Assembly (NCBI GenBank): GCA_910588965.1
Contig: CAJUSO010000008.1
Coordinates: 18,536 to 82,535 of the forward strand
From: an uncultured Lachnospiraceae bacterium
GTDB lineage: Bacteria; Bacillota; Clostridia; Lachnospirales; Lachnospiraceae
Direction: 5' to 3'
Length of the DNA stretch: 64,000 nucleotides
Of this stretch, positions 8,277-18,300 are shown piece after piece. Each line of letters begins with the position of its first letter. The first letter of the stretch is position 1. The translations under genes and the position numbers were made by a program. Under the pieces are notes generated by a model. The model had not been told where the DNA came from, did no database searches, and was given only the letters and a program-made list of their open reading frames with translations.

Positions 8277-9680
8277 TTACAGCAGCCTGCGCACCGTAAT
8301 AATCGACCGGTAGGTAGCGCTGTCATATGCACAGATCCCATAGGCTGTCCCCTTGGCATGGACAATCTGCCCATTCCCCATATAGATTGCCACGTGGCCG
8401 GAATAACAGATCAAATCCCCTGGCTGGGCATTCTCATAACTCACTTCACGCCCTACAGACCTCTGGGCATAAGAGTAGCTTGGGATCCCAATGCCAAAAT
8501 GGGCATACACATAGCTGGTAAACCCGCTGCAGTCTGCGCCAGTATTTGGGTCTTTGCCGCCCCAGACATAGGGATTGCCTACAAACTGCAATGCATAATT
8601 CACCACATCGCTCCCGCTGATGCCTGTCGTGTACCCGGGATCCTGCCCGCCTCCAGCGCTGCCGCTATCACCGCCGCTGTTATCGCTGCCGCCGCTGGCT
8701 TCCCCGCCTTCATTGCCGGAGCCGCCATTGCTGGCGCCCCCAGGTTCCTGGCCGCTCCCACTAGCGCTGCTGCCGTCTGCTGGGGCTCCCGCATCACCCT
8801 GGCTGCTGCCGCCTGCTGGGGCTCCCGCATCACCCTGGCTGCTCCCTCTCGTGGCCACTGCCGCTGCCGCCGCCGCTTCTGCGCGCTCACGTTCTTGCCG
8901 TTCACGCTCCTGCCTCTCGCGTTCTAGCCGTTCACGTTCCAGCCTCTCACGCTCAATCCTTTCATTCTCCTGGGCAATAATGGTGTTCTGGGCATTGATG
9001 GTTTCCTGGTATTCTGCCGCCAGTTCCCGGGCTGCCGCCAGTTTTGTATCAAAATCACCCACTTCATCCTTCTTCTGGGCAATGGTGTTTTCAAAGTTCT
9101 CCTGTGCGACCTGGTATTCCTGGCGCTTGGCCTCCAGGCCTTTAATCTCTTCTTTCTGCTGGTCCTTAAGGCTGGCTACCTGCTTCTTCGTATCCTCATA
9201 TTCAGCCAGCAGGTTCCTATCATAATCATAAACCTCATTCACATATTCCACGCGGTTCAGCAAATCTGCAATGCTCTTGGATTCCAGGATGCTGGTGAGC
9301 ATGGCTGTATTGCCTTTCTCGTACATAAAGCGGATGCGCAGCTTCATGGCCTCATATTGTTCCTGTTCATCCTGCTTCGCCTGCTTCAGGTTCGCCTTCG
9401 TCTCATCCAGCTCATCCTGCTTCACGGACAGTTCCTCTTCCAAAGTGGACAGCTCAATCATGACATTTACCAATTCCGCATCCAGGTCGTCAATCTCCCC
9501 CCTGAGATGCCTCTGCTTTTCCTCTATCGCATCAATCTCATCCTTTTTCGACTCCAGGCTGGCTTCCGCTTCCTTCTTCTTATTCTCTGCATCGGACTTC
9601 TTATCTGCCAACGCTACGGAAAATTGGGAGAATCCCATAGCGGCTACCAGCATTGCTGCCACTAATTTCTTTGATTTCAT
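8277..9680 (-). CDS. secreted coiled-coil NlpC/P60 peptidoglycan hydrolase
   Basis: A 467-residue protein with a signal peptide (residues 1-25, ending near SVALA). A PcsB/CwlO-like coiled coil covers residues 27-255. An Arg/Glu repeat ERERLERERLERER and a Gly/Ser-rich linker follow, and the linker holds two exact copies of GSSQGDAGAPA. The NlpC/P60 domain occupies residues 345-467. The catalytic Cys384 is in GADCSGFTSY, His429 in GHVAIYMG, and the third polar residue is probably the His of VHAKG. It should cut gamma-D-Glu-diamino-acid bonds in the wall. The coiled coil suggests control by an FtsEX-type partner, none of which is encoded nearby. GGAGG precedes the ATG. Confidence 0.92.
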   Translation of the reverse strand: MKSKKLVAAMLVAAMGFSQFSVALADKKSDAENKKKEAEASLESKKDEIDAIEEKQRHLRGEIDDLDAELVNVMIELSTLEEELSVKQDELDETKANLKQAKQDEQEQYEAMKLRIRFMYEKGNTAMLTSILESKSIADLLNRVEYVNEVYDYDRNLLAEYEDTKKQVASLKDQQKEEIKGLEAKRQEYQVAQENFENTIAQKKDEVGDFDTKLAAARELAAEYQETINAQNTIIAQENERIERERLERERLERERQERERQERERAEAAAAAAVATRGSSQGDAGAPAGGSSQGDAGAPADGSSASGSGQEPGGASNGGSGNEGGEASGGSDNSGGDSGSAGGGQDPGYTTGISGSDVVNYALQFVGNPYVWGGKDPNTGADCSGFTSYVYAHFGIGIPSYSYAQRSVGREVSYENAQPGDLICYSGHVAIYMGNGQIVHAKGTAYGICAYDSATYRSIITVRRLL

Positions 9681-9769
9681 CCTGTCCTCCTTCTGCTTGG
9701 GTATCTTTTCCTATCAGGCGTTTCCTGAACATTATAACATTATCTCCCCAGAATATCAACCGGACAATC

Positions 9770-9804
9770 TACAAAAAAACAAAGAATCCTGCAAAGCAGG
9801 ATCC
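9770..9804 (-). terminator. rho-independent terminator at the 3' end of repeat copy A
   Basis: On the minus strand GGATCCTGC-TTT-GCAGGATTC is followed by TTTGTTTTTTT. The same hairpin, in the same relative place, ends copy B near 36.3 kb. Confidence 0.8.
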
Positions 9805-9960
9805 TTGCCTGCGGAGGGCCGCTTTGGCGCACCGGGCACAACTGCGGAGCAATCTTTTACCTCTTGTGTGGGTGCGCATCCCCGGGAGGGTTTTACCTTA
9901 TAGGAAAGCCATGGGCTTTCATGCTTTACAGCAACATGTTCTTTCCTAATCATAGTAAAA
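9784..9960 (-). repeat. dispersed intergenic element, copy A
   Basis: This is one of three larger copies of an element of about 150 bp (others at 36.2 kb and 56.3 kb; a partial copy at 14.2 kb). In the sense direction (minus here) it shows a TTTACAGCAACA-type lead (as complement), GGATGCGCACCC, a hairpin ATTGC-TCC-GCAGT, TGTGCCCGG, and a terminator hairpin at the end. It fills most of the gene-free stretch between fapA and the nlpC gene. Small reading frames inside it are not conserved between copies and are not counted as genes. Confidence 0.8.
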
Positions 9961-9991
9961 AACTGCCGCAGGATCGCATCTCCTGCGGCAG
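9957..9991 (-). terminator. terminator of the FapA-like gene
   Basis: On the minus strand CTGCCGCAGGA and TCCTGCGGCAG form an 11-bp perfect stem, followed by a run of T, 10 bases past the stop codon at 10002. Confidence 0.9.
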
Positions 9992-10001
9992 CTTCCTTCC
10001 C

Positions 10002-11357
10002 TTACATGGTGCACATCACAATCCGGTCCATGTCACGGATGAATTTCAGTCCCTTCTGTTCTTCCTGTACCTGTATCTTCAGTTCATCAATTTCCACGCA
10101 GACACCGGGATATACCCGGCCAAGTACCTTGACGCTCCCGCCCCTTGCGCGTTCCAGCTGATCCTCCAGCTTCTCCAGTTCTGCAGTGTCCTCCGCCAGC
10201 AATGCTGCATCCCGGATTTTCACCCGCAAAAGCTCTGTCCTCCTGGGGTCGCTCTTCATATCCTTCAAGACCTTAAGGCCCTTCTCAATCTTATCAAGGT
10301 TTGCCTTCTCTACCTGTATCTTGCTCTTTAAGATCCCAATCCTGCGCATCACTGCCGAACCATTCCCTATCTTGACCTTTGTCTTAACCTGGCCGTTGCT
10401 GCCTAAGGTATTTACCACAATCCCCTGGATTGCGCCTACCTCGCCGCCGATAATGCTGGCCTTCTTACCTTCTAAAATAATGTTCTCTCCACAGGATACC
10501 TGACAATTCAAAAATACATCTGCCTGAATAAAACCATTTGCATGTACTCTTGTGTATTCAAAGAACTTCGCAAAAATATTGCCTCTTGTGCTGATGACAG
10601 CCCTGGAGGAACCCATCACGCCGCTTCTGAGCACAATATCCCTCCCTGCTTCAATCTTAGCCCCTTCCACAATTCCGTCTATTGTAATTGTCCCGGTTGC
10701 CTTTACCGTAGCGCCGCTGCAGACCCCTCCATGCACAACTACGTCCCCCCGGAAATCGATATTCCCAATGGACAGGTCCACATCACCTTGGACTTCATAT
10801 ACAGAAGATATGGTAACGCGGTCATTGCGCATCTCAATCTTACCATCCGTCTGTGCCGTATAGGATAAACCGTCAGCAGAGCGGTCAAAGCCTTTGCCCT
10901 TTAAAGGAGCCAAATCCCTCCCGCGCTTTGCCAACACAATCCTGCCCTTCACGTCCATTCCGTCCGTTCCCTGGACCGCCGGATGGTACACGGCAATCTC
11001 TTGCCCTTCCGTAACCGTTTCCAGCATCTTGATGCTCCAATAATCCACGGAGCCATCTGGGGACGCCTTGGGCTTCTTGCTAAAATCCTTGTTGAACTTA
11101 TATTCATAATAACCATCTACGCCATCCGTCGGCACATCGCCTTGGGCAATCAGAATCTCACGGCCAAACATCCTGGTATCTATCACATCCTGAACCGACT
11201 CTTCCAGAATCCCATATGACACGCCACTTTTATTCAATGCCTCACGTACATCGGCTATTGTATACTCAACCATTACGGAATCTGGCAAGTAAAGGTATGC
11301 TTTCATATTATCATGGCTGACTCTTACTTCTGGGCTTTTCTTCATAATAGCTTCCAT
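10002..11357 (-). CDS. FapA-type DUF342 polymer-binding domain protein
   Basis: A 451-residue protein. Residues 1-150 form the mixed N-terminal DUF342 domain (MKAYLYLPDSVMVEYTIADV, later YYEYKFNKDFSKKP). Residues 160-330 form the right-handed parallel beta-helix typical of this family (VQGDVDLSIGNIDFRGDVVV, then GTITIDGIVEGAKIEAGRD). Residues 335-420 form a helical pair and coiled coil (ILKSKIQVEKANLDKIEKG). The family is cytoplasmic, widespread and poorly understood; it has been linked to flagellar and surface-polysaccharide functions. The ATG at 11357 follows GGGGGG at good distance and was preferred over the in-frame ATG at 11390. A TTGAAA-17-TAAAAT promoter lies upstream. Confidence 0.85.
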   Translation of the reverse strand: MEAIMKKSPEVRVSHDNMKAYLYLPDSVMVEYTIADVREALNKSGVSYGILEESVQDVIDTRMFGREILIAQGDVPTDGVDGYYEYKFNKDFSKKPKASPDGSVDYWSIKMLETVTEGQEIAVYHPAVQGTDGMDVKGRIVLAKRGRDLAPLKGKGFDRSADGLSYTAQTDGKIEMRNDRVTISSVYEVQGDVDLSIGNIDFRGDVVVHGGVCSGATVKATGTITIDGIVEGAKIEAGRDIVLRSGVMGSSRAVISTRGNIFAKFFEYTRVHANGFIQADVFLNCQVSCGENIILEGKKASIIGGEVGAIQGIVVNTLGSNGQVKTKVKIGNGSAVMRRIGILKSKIQVEKANLDKIEKGLKVLKDMKSDPRRTELLRVKIRDAALLAEDTAELEKLEDQLERARGGSVKVLGRVYPGVCVEIDELKIQVQEEQKGLKFIRDMDRIVMCTM

Positions 11358-11408
11358 TACAGATCCCCCCTTGTCTGGCATTTCTGTCAAAGTACCGCTG
11401 TATAATTC

Positions 11409-11437
11409 ATTTTATCAAATTTCATTCTGATTTTCAA
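11409..11437 (-). promoter_or_regulatory. sigma-A promoter of the FapA-like gene
   Basis: On the minus strand TTGAAA (11432-11437) and TAAAAT (11409-11414) are separated by 17 bp, 52 bp in front of the chosen start codon. It lies between valS and the DUF342 gene, so the latter has its own transcript. Confidence 0.65.
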
Positions 11438-11543
11438 TCTTTTTGTGCAAAATTTACAAAGTATTCGAAACTGCCAGTACCAGCTGCCACACTGGCAACC
11501 GCCTGCGGGAAATGCCTCTTGCTTCCGTAAGCGCCTTTTTGGC

Positions 11544-14189
11544 CTACCTCTGCAATAACCGTTCTTCCACCTGCGCCATCATCTGCTCGTACTTCGCAAG
11601 CTTCTCCTTTTCCTCCTGCACCTTGGCCTCTGGCGCCTTGCTTAAGAATTTCTCATTGGACAGCATCCCGCGGGAACGGGCAAGTTCTTTTTCCAAACGC
11701 CCTTTTTCCTTTAAGAGGCGCTCCCTTTCTTTTTCAAAATCCACCAAATCCTCTAAAGGCAGGTAGGCCACTGCGCCCGGAATCACCACGGAAACGGCGT
11801 CATCCCCAATCCCGTCTTTATCCGCCTGCACCAAAACCTCACTGGCGCTTGCCAGGGACTGGTATGCCCCCTTCATCTCCCCAAAGGTATCCCTAAGGCT
11901 CTTATCTCCTGCCACGATATACACCTTGGCCTTCTTGCTGGGGGGGACTTCCATCTCAGCCCGGGTGTTACGGATTCCCTTCACCAAATCCTTAATATGT
12001 TCCACAGCCTCTTCTGCTTCCGGGAAATGGTACTGCTCCTGGTAGGTTGGCCATGCCGACAGCATTATGGTAGGCTCTTCCTCCTGCAGCGTGCAGAAAA
12101 TCTCCTCTGTCACAAAGGGCATATAAGGGTGCAAAAGCTTCAGCGCCTGGATCAGTACGGTCTTTAGGGTCCACATAGCCACTTTTGCAGCCTCTGGATC
12201 CTCTTCCTTGCGGAATGTCCTGGTCTTGGCAATCTCAATGTACCAGTCGCAGAATTCATCCCATATAAAGTCATAGACCTTCTGTACTGCAATCCCCAGT
12301 TCAAACTTGTCCATATTCTCCGTCACGTCCGCCGCCAGCGTATTGGCTTTTGACAAGATCCACCGGTCTTCCGGCGCCAGCTGGGAAAGCTTTGGGGCCT
12401 CCAGCCCCCCTTCCTCCAGGTTCATCATAATAAAACGTGAGGCATTCCATATCTTATTCGCGAAATTCCGTGCAGATTCCACCCTTTCCCAATAGAAACG
12501 CATATCATTTCCCGGCGCATTGCCTGTAATCAGGGTCAGCCGGAGGGCGTCCGCGCCATACTTCTCAATGACTTCCAGGGGGTCAATGCCATTCCCCAAG
12601 GACTTGCTCATTTTCCTGCCCTGGGAATCCCGCACCAGCCCATGGAACAGCACCGTATGGAACGGCTCCCTGCCCATCTGCTCATAGCCGGAAAAAATCA
12701 TGCGGATTACCCAGAAGAAAATAATGTCATACCCCGTGACCAGCACGTCATTGGGATAGAAATAATCCAGATCCTCTGTCTTTTCGGGCCATCCTAGGGT
12801 AGAGAAGGGCCAAAGCGCAGATGAAAACCAAGTATCCAGGGTATCCTCGTCCTGCGCCATCTTGGTGCAGCCGCATTTCGGGCATTTTCCGGGATTCTCC
12901 CTTGCCACGACGAATTCCCCGCAATCCGCGCAATAATAAGCCGGTATCCGATGCCCCCACCAGAGCTGCCTGGAAATACACCAATCCCGGATATTGTCCG
13001 TCCAGTTAAAATAAATCTTCTCCATGCGCTCCGGCAGCAACGTAATCTCTTTCTTTTTTACCGCCTCAACGGCAGGCTTGATCAGCCCGTCCATCTTCAC
13101 AAACCACTGCTGCTTTATCATAGGCTCCACGGTCGTGCTGCAGCGGTCATGGGTCCCAACATTATGGGAATGGGGCACAACCTTCACCAAAAGCCCCTGC
13201 TCCTTAAGATCCTCCACCATCCGCTTCCTGGCCTCATACCGGTCCAGGCCTTCATATTTCCCGCCGTTTTGGTTAATCTTGGCATCATCGCCCATCACGT
13301 TGATTTCCGGGAGGTTATGGCGTTTGCCCACTTCGAAGTCATTGGGGTCATGGGCTGGGGTAATCTTCACGCACCCAGTACCAAATTCCTTGTCCACATA
13401 GTGGTCCGCCACTACAGGGATCTCACGCCCAACCAACGGCAGGATTAATGTCTTCCCAATCAGGTCCTGATACCTTTCATCCTCTGGGTTTACCGCAACG
13501 GCGGTATCGCCCAGCAGGGTCTCCGGCCTGGTGGTGGCAATTTCCACAAAACGCCCTTCCTCGCCTTTTACCGGGTAGTTGATATGCCAGAAAAACCCAT
13601 CCTGCTCTTCATGCTCCACCTCGGCGTCCGAAATCGAAGTCTTGCAGACAGGGCACCAGTTCACGATGCGGGAGCCTTTATAAATCAGGCCTTTTTCATA
13701 AAGCTTGATAAACACTTCCTGCACTGCCTTGGAACAGCCCTCATCCATAGTGAAACGCTCCCTGTCCCAGTCTGCGGATGAGCCCATTTTCTTTAGCTGC
13801 TTGATGATGCGGCTGCCATATTCCTCCCTCCATTCCCAGACTTTTTCCAAAAAGCCCTCCCTGCCAAGGTCTTTTTTGTCAATGCCTTGTTCTTTCAGGG
13901 ATTCTATCACTTTTACCTCCGTAGAGATAGAGGCATGGTCTGTGCCGGGCTGCCACAGGGCGTTATAGCCCTGCATGCGTTTATAGCGGATTAAGATGTC
14001 CTGCATCGTATTGTCCAAGGCATGCCCCATATGCAGCTGGCCGGTGATGTTGGGGGGAGGCATCACAATGGTAAAAGGCTTTTTGCTGCGGTCTGGCTCT
14101 GCATGGAAATATTTGTTCTCCTCCCATTTCTGGTAAAGACGGTCTTCTATGGATTTTGGGTCATAGGTTTTGGCTAATTCTTTGCTCAT
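11544..14189 (-). CDS. valS: valyl-tRNA synthetase
   Basis: An 881-residue class I synthetase that charges tRNA-Val. The HIGH-type motif is HMGH at residues 53-56 within PPPNITGQLHMGHAL, and KMSKSLGN is the second signature. The editing domain (CP1) contains TTRPETLLGDTAVAV. The anticodon-binding domain and the C-terminal coiled coil (residues 815-881, rich in Lys and Glu) are complete. The length is typical of Firmicutes. AAAAGGAGACG precedes the ATG. Transcription should be controlled by the T-box leader immediately upstream: uncharged tRNA-Val would relieve termination. Confidence 0.98.
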   Translation of the reverse strand: MSKELAKTYDPKSIEDRLYQKWEENKYFHAEPDRSKKPFTIVMPPPNITGQLHMGHALDNTMQDILIRYKRMQGYNALWQPGTDHASISTEVKVIESLKEQGIDKKDLGREGFLEKVWEWREEYGSRIIKQLKKMGSSADWDRERFTMDEGCSKAVQEVFIKLYEKGLIYKGSRIVNWCPVCKTSISDAEVEHEEQDGFFWHINYPVKGEEGRFVEIATTRPETLLGDTAVAVNPEDERYQDLIGKTLILPLVGREIPVVADHYVDKEFGTGCVKITPAHDPNDFEVGKRHNLPEINVMGDDAKINQNGGKYEGLDRYEARKRMVEDLKEQGLLVKVVPHSHNVGTHDRCSTTVEPMIKQQWFVKMDGLIKPAVEAVKKKEITLLPERMEKIYFNWTDNIRDWCISRQLWWGHRIPAYYCADCGEFVVARENPGKCPKCGCTKMAQDEDTLDTWFSSALWPFSTLGWPEKTEDLDYFYPNDVLVTGYDIIFFWVIRMIFSGYEQMGREPFHTVLFHGLVRDSQGRKMSKSLGNGIDPLEVIEKYGADALRLTLITGNAPGNDMRFYWERVESARNFANKIWNASRFIMMNLEEGGLEAPKLSQLAPEDRWILSKANTLAADVTENMDKFELGIAVQKVYDFIWDEFCDWYIEIAKTRTFRKEEDPEAAKVAMWTLKTVLIQALKLLHPYMPFVTEEIFCTLQEEEPTIMLSAWPTYQEQYHFPEAEEAVEHIKDLVKGIRNTRAEMEVPPSKKAKVYIVAGDKSLRDTFGEMKGAYQSLASASEVLVQADKDGIGDDAVSVVIPGAVAYLPLEDLVDFEKERERLLKEKGRLEKELARSRGMLSNEKFLSKAPEAKVQEEKEKLAKYEQMMAQVEERLLQR

Positions 14190-14218
14190 GGTTCGTCTCC
14201 TTTTGGATGTATTTTTTG

Positions 14219-14262
14219 CAATGGGCTTTCATGCTTTACAGTAACACGGCCTTTCTGAATAA
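14219..14262. repeat. partial copy (D) of the dispersed intergenic element
   Basis: The stretch from ATGGGCTTTCATGCTTTACA onward matches the flank of copies A (9910) and C (56428) closely, but the GGATGCGCACCC core is missing. It lies between the T-box terminator and the valS start codon, so it is part of the valS messenger. Confidence 0.65.
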
Positions 14263-14565
14263 GGCAAAAAAGCCCTTCACTGGAGATTTCCAGCAAAGGG
14301 CGTATAAACCGCGGTACCACCTTTCTTCATGCCAATGCATCCCATCCCTGCCTCCAGGAGGGGATGGCACTGCCATACCTCTCATCCTATAACGGGGATT
14401 AGCCGGAAAAGCCTACTGAAATACGGGGCTTTTGCCTTCCTGTTCAGCCTTCCAGTTCAAAAGCTACCTTCTGCAGGCCTTTCTCCTGGCGGCCTTCCAG
14501 CCTGTGGGCCGCCATCTCTGGCAAGGGGGTCCTGCATACTCCTCTTTCTCATTACTATTTCCTAC
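14262..14565 (-). ncRNA. T-box leader (tRNA-sensing riboswitch) of valS
   Basis: On the minus strand AGGTGGTACCGCG (14309-14321) is the T-box sequence that pairs with the NCCA end of uncharged tRNA. Downstream is a terminator: GCCCTTTGCTGGA, then AATC, then TCCAGTGAAGGGC and TTTTTT (about 14264-14300). Upstream, Stem I can be traced from the AGTA motif near 14535 through GGCGGCC...GGCCGCC. A GTA triplet near 14470 is a candidate Val specifier, but I could not fix it with certainty. The position directly before valS fits a tRNA-Val sensor. Confidence 0.93.
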
Positions 14566-14632
14566 ATGGAATTTCCACTGCACTCAATTCTTTCTAACCA
14601 TATTAAAAGCTGGACGCTGAAATGTCAAGTAA

Positions 14633-15316
14633 TTAATGCAACATTTTCAAAATATTCTGATAAACCGTCTCCCTGGCTGCCTCCCTTTCCATTTCTGGGA
14701 ACAGCTTCTGATGGGTCAGGTAAAAGGCATACACCATGAACTGCGATAAGATGGCGCTCCAAACCTTGAAAGGATCCGCTTCCTGGATCTGCCCATTCTC
14801 AGTCGCAAGCTCCAGCAGGCGCCTGGTTAGGCCCGGCACCAGGCCGCAGCCCTCACTGTGCTTTTTGATTTCTTCCCATAGGCCGTTCCCAGTTATCGTA
14901 TTGTCCTTCATGATTTTCTCCAGCAGGGTAAAGCCGCTGTACCTTTGGTTGGAAGCCTCCATCATATCAAGCCCCCTAAAGATAATCTCCCGGAAGCTCT
15001 GGCCGCTTTTGATTAAATCCATTATCATGTAGAAATGCCTGGCCGCCTCATATTCGATGGCGCCCACAATCATTTCCTCCTTGCTGGAAAAATATTCATA
15101 TGCCGTCCCTTTCCCTATCCCGGCCTTAGCGGTGATTTCGGAGACCTTAAGCGTGGTAAGCTCTCTGCCAGAGGCAAATAAATCCAGCACTGCCTCGTAC
15201 ATAGCTGTCACTTTTGGGGGATAGGCGGGCCCATTGCCCGGAAAAAAGGCGCTTTTTCCTGCTTCTGCCCGCCCTTGCCCAGATGGCTGTGGGAGCCTTG
15301 TGCTTTCTTTTCCCAT
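14633..15316 (-). CDS. TetR-family transcriptional regulator
   Basis: A 227-residue protein. A basic, unstructured stretch of about 35 residues precedes a TetR helix-turn-helix (residues 40-85: LTTLKVSEITAKAGIGKGTA, then YEYFSSKEEMIVGA). The rest is the helical ligand/dimer domain. Its ATG overlaps the TAA of the RND transporter gene (TAATG), so translation is coupled. It most likely represses this operon: an inverted repeat GACC-nnnn-GGTC lies just after the -10 box of the operon promoter. The ligand is unknown but is probably a transport substrate. Confidence 0.9.
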   Translation of the reverse strand: MGKESTRLPQPSGQGRAEAGKSAFFPGNGPAYPPKVTAMYEAVLDLFASGRELTTLKVSEITAKAGIGKGTAYEYFSSKEEMIVGAIEYEAARHFYMIMDLIKSGQSFREIIFRGLDMMEASNQRYSGFTLLEKIMKDNTITGNGLWEEIKKHSEGCGLVPGLTRRLLELATENGQIQEADPFKVWSAILSQFMVYAFYLTHQKLFPEMEREAARETVYQNILKMLH

Positions 15317-18300
15317 TAGATTTCTTCCTCTACCATACTCTTATTGCTGTAGAACAGGTCGTAAATGCAAGGCACTACTACCAATGTCATTAAGGTGCCG
15401 TAAATCATGCCGCCGATTGTCACGATGGCCATGGGCCTGGACATATCAGAACCCATATCGCTCCCGAAGGCGGTGGTGGCCATGGCCAGGATTGTCGTCA
15501 TGGCTGTCATTAAAATGGGGCGGAGGCGGGTCATGCCGGCCGTCACGATGGCCTCCCGCTTCGCCATGCCCTCCTTGCGGAGCTGGTTGATATATTCCAC
15601 CATCACAATCCCGTTATTTACGATAATACCCACCAGCATAATGAAGCCAATCATGGCAATGATGCTGATTTCACTGCCCGTAAAAAACAGCGCCAGGAAC
15701 CCTCCGGTCAGGGCCAGGGGGATGGTGAACAGGATAATGAATGGAGCCTTCAGGGACTGGAACTGCGCCACCATAATCAGGTAGATAAAGGAGATTGCCA
15801 GCACCAGCATCAGCAAGAGCTGCTCCATGGCCTCGTTGATGGTCTCGTCTTCCCCTGTCATTTCCAAAGAGTAGCCTTCCGGGAGGCCATAGCCTTCCAA
15901 AGCTTCCTCCAGCTTGGCGCCCACCAGGCCCACATTGTAGCCGTCGGCAATTTGGGCGGATACGGTAATGTAACGCTCCTGGCCGGTACGGCTGATGGAG
16001 GTAAGGCTGTCGGCGTCCTCAAATTCCGCCACCTTGGATAGCGGGATTTCGGATTCCTCCCCTGTCTCTTTATCCTTATAGGAAAAGGTGAGTTTTTTCA
16101 GGGACTGCAGGGAGGCGTCGCTCTGCTCCACGCTTTCCAGGAAAACATCGTAATCCTTAATGTCTGTGGAAATCGTGCCGTCAGCCGTGTCCTTTTCCAT
16201 CTGCCCATATACCAGCTGGTAAACCTGCGCCACCGTCATGCCATACTTAGCTGCTTTTTCTTTGTCTACCGTGATGCGGAATTCTTTTTCCGTCTCCTCC
16301 AGGCCATCGGAAACCTCCTTGGTCCCTTCTACCTTGGATACAATCTGGGAGACTTCCTGGGCAATTTCCTGGAGAGTGCCAAGGTCGCGCCCCCGAACCT
16401 GCACCGACAGGCCTTCCCCTGCCAAAGCGCCCATGTCCATGTTGGAACTGCTGACGGTAATTTCCCCCTCCAGGCCGCGGGTCAGTTCTGTTATCTGGGA
16501 GGCGATTTCATCATTGGTAAGCTGTTTATCCTCTTTTAGGATAATGTAAAGGGTAATGTCGTTGCTGCCCCCGCTGCCCCCCATCATGCTGCCTGCAATG
16601 TCGCTCCCGCCGGCCATAGCGCCTACGGACTCTACATCGGGGATAGACTGTATTTTTTCTGTAACCTGGTCCGCCAGCTGGCAGGCTCCCTCAAATCCCC
16701 CATCCTCTGGGGGCGTAATGGCCACGGACATCTGGGTGCTCTCCATATCCGGCATAAAAGCCGTGCCCTTGGACATGGAAGCCTTCACACTGACTGCCAG
16801 GAGAGCTGCCATGGCCAGGATGACCAGGATTTTGAAGCGGAGCAGCTTCCTTAAAACCGCCCCATAGGCGCCTTGCAGACGGTCAAAGAGCGGGTGCTTC
16901 ACCTCTTTGGTTTTCTTGAGCATCTTTGAGCCCATCATGGGCACAAAAGTCAGGGCGATGACCAGGCTGGCCAGCAGGGAATAGGCAATTGTAAGCCCCA
17001 TATCCACGAAAAGCTGGCGGGTAATGCCCTCAGTAAATACGATGGGGGCAAATACGCAGACTGTGGTCAGGGTCGAAGCCGTAATGGCGCCGCTGACCTG
17101 CTTGGCGCCTTCCACAGCCGCTTTCCGGGCGGAAAGCCCCTCGCCTCTCATACGGTAAATGTTTTCAATGGACACGATGGAATTATCCACCAGCATGCCG
17201 ATGCCCAAAGCAAGGCCAGACAAGGAAATCAGGTTCAGGGTCACGCCGCTGAAATACATCAAGACCACGGCGAATATGACGGAAATCGGGATGGACACGG
17301 CAATCACCAGGGTGGGGCGGAGGTCCTTTAAAAACAGGAGCAGGATAATGATTGCCAGGATTGCGCCGAATACCATGTTGTTCAGCACGGAATCCACAAT
17401 CATGTCAATGTAGATCCCCTGATCCATCAGCACGGATACGGCTAGGTTCCCATCCTGCTTCTTCATGCTGTCTATCTTCTTGTAAATCCGCTTGGCCACG
17501 TCGCCGGTGGAATAGCCGGTCTGCTTCTGGATAGACAGCATCACGCCTGGCTTGCCGTTTAATTTGGCATAGGATTCCGCTGTGTTATCCACGACTGCGA
17601 TGTCTGCCACGTCAGACATATGTATGGCCTCCACGCCATCCATGCCCAAATCCATCAATACCATGTCCTCCAAGGCGCCTACGCTGTCCACGGCATCGCC
17701 GACCCGCACCATGTACCGTTCGCCCTCGTCGTTGATATAGCCTGCAGGCATGGAGAAATTCTGGGCGGTCAGGATGCCGGTTAAGGCCTCCATGGTTAGG
17801 ATATTATACATATCCGAAGCTTCGTAGGCTTCTTCCTTTGTATCCTCGAAGGCTTCCTTGGACTCTTTTAGCTTCTCCTCCCCGCTGGCAAGCTGGGCAG
17901 AAGCGCTCCCCATATCCACAGACCCGGTAATCTGGCTTTGGTTCAGGGTAGCAAGGGTATCGTTGATGGTAGCCTTACCCTCCGTAATGCTTTTAAGCCC
18001 TGCCTCAATGGCGGAAATCCCGCCTTCAATCTGCACCAATCCCTGCCCTGCCTTTGTCTGGGACTGGGCAATGTAAGCCTTCAGCTCTTTGTCGGAAGCA
18101 TCCTGCTTTAACCCGCCGCCTTCCTGGGAAGCCATCTCAGACTTGATGGCAGCAAGGCCGCCTTCTACCTGGGTAAGCTGTTCCTGGAGTTTCGCAAGCT
18201 GTGTGTCCAGCTGCTTGGACGGGCCTTCTATCTGCCCTTCCTGCTCTTTTAAGGCCTCCAGCTGCTTTTCCAGTTCTGCCAGCTGCGCCTGGAGCTGGGG

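Noticed and set aside
9756..9953. Small minus-strand reading frame (and similar ones near 36180 and 56144)
   Set aside because: They lie inside the dispersed element, differ between copies in start, end and frame, and match the RNA-like repeat rather than a protein.
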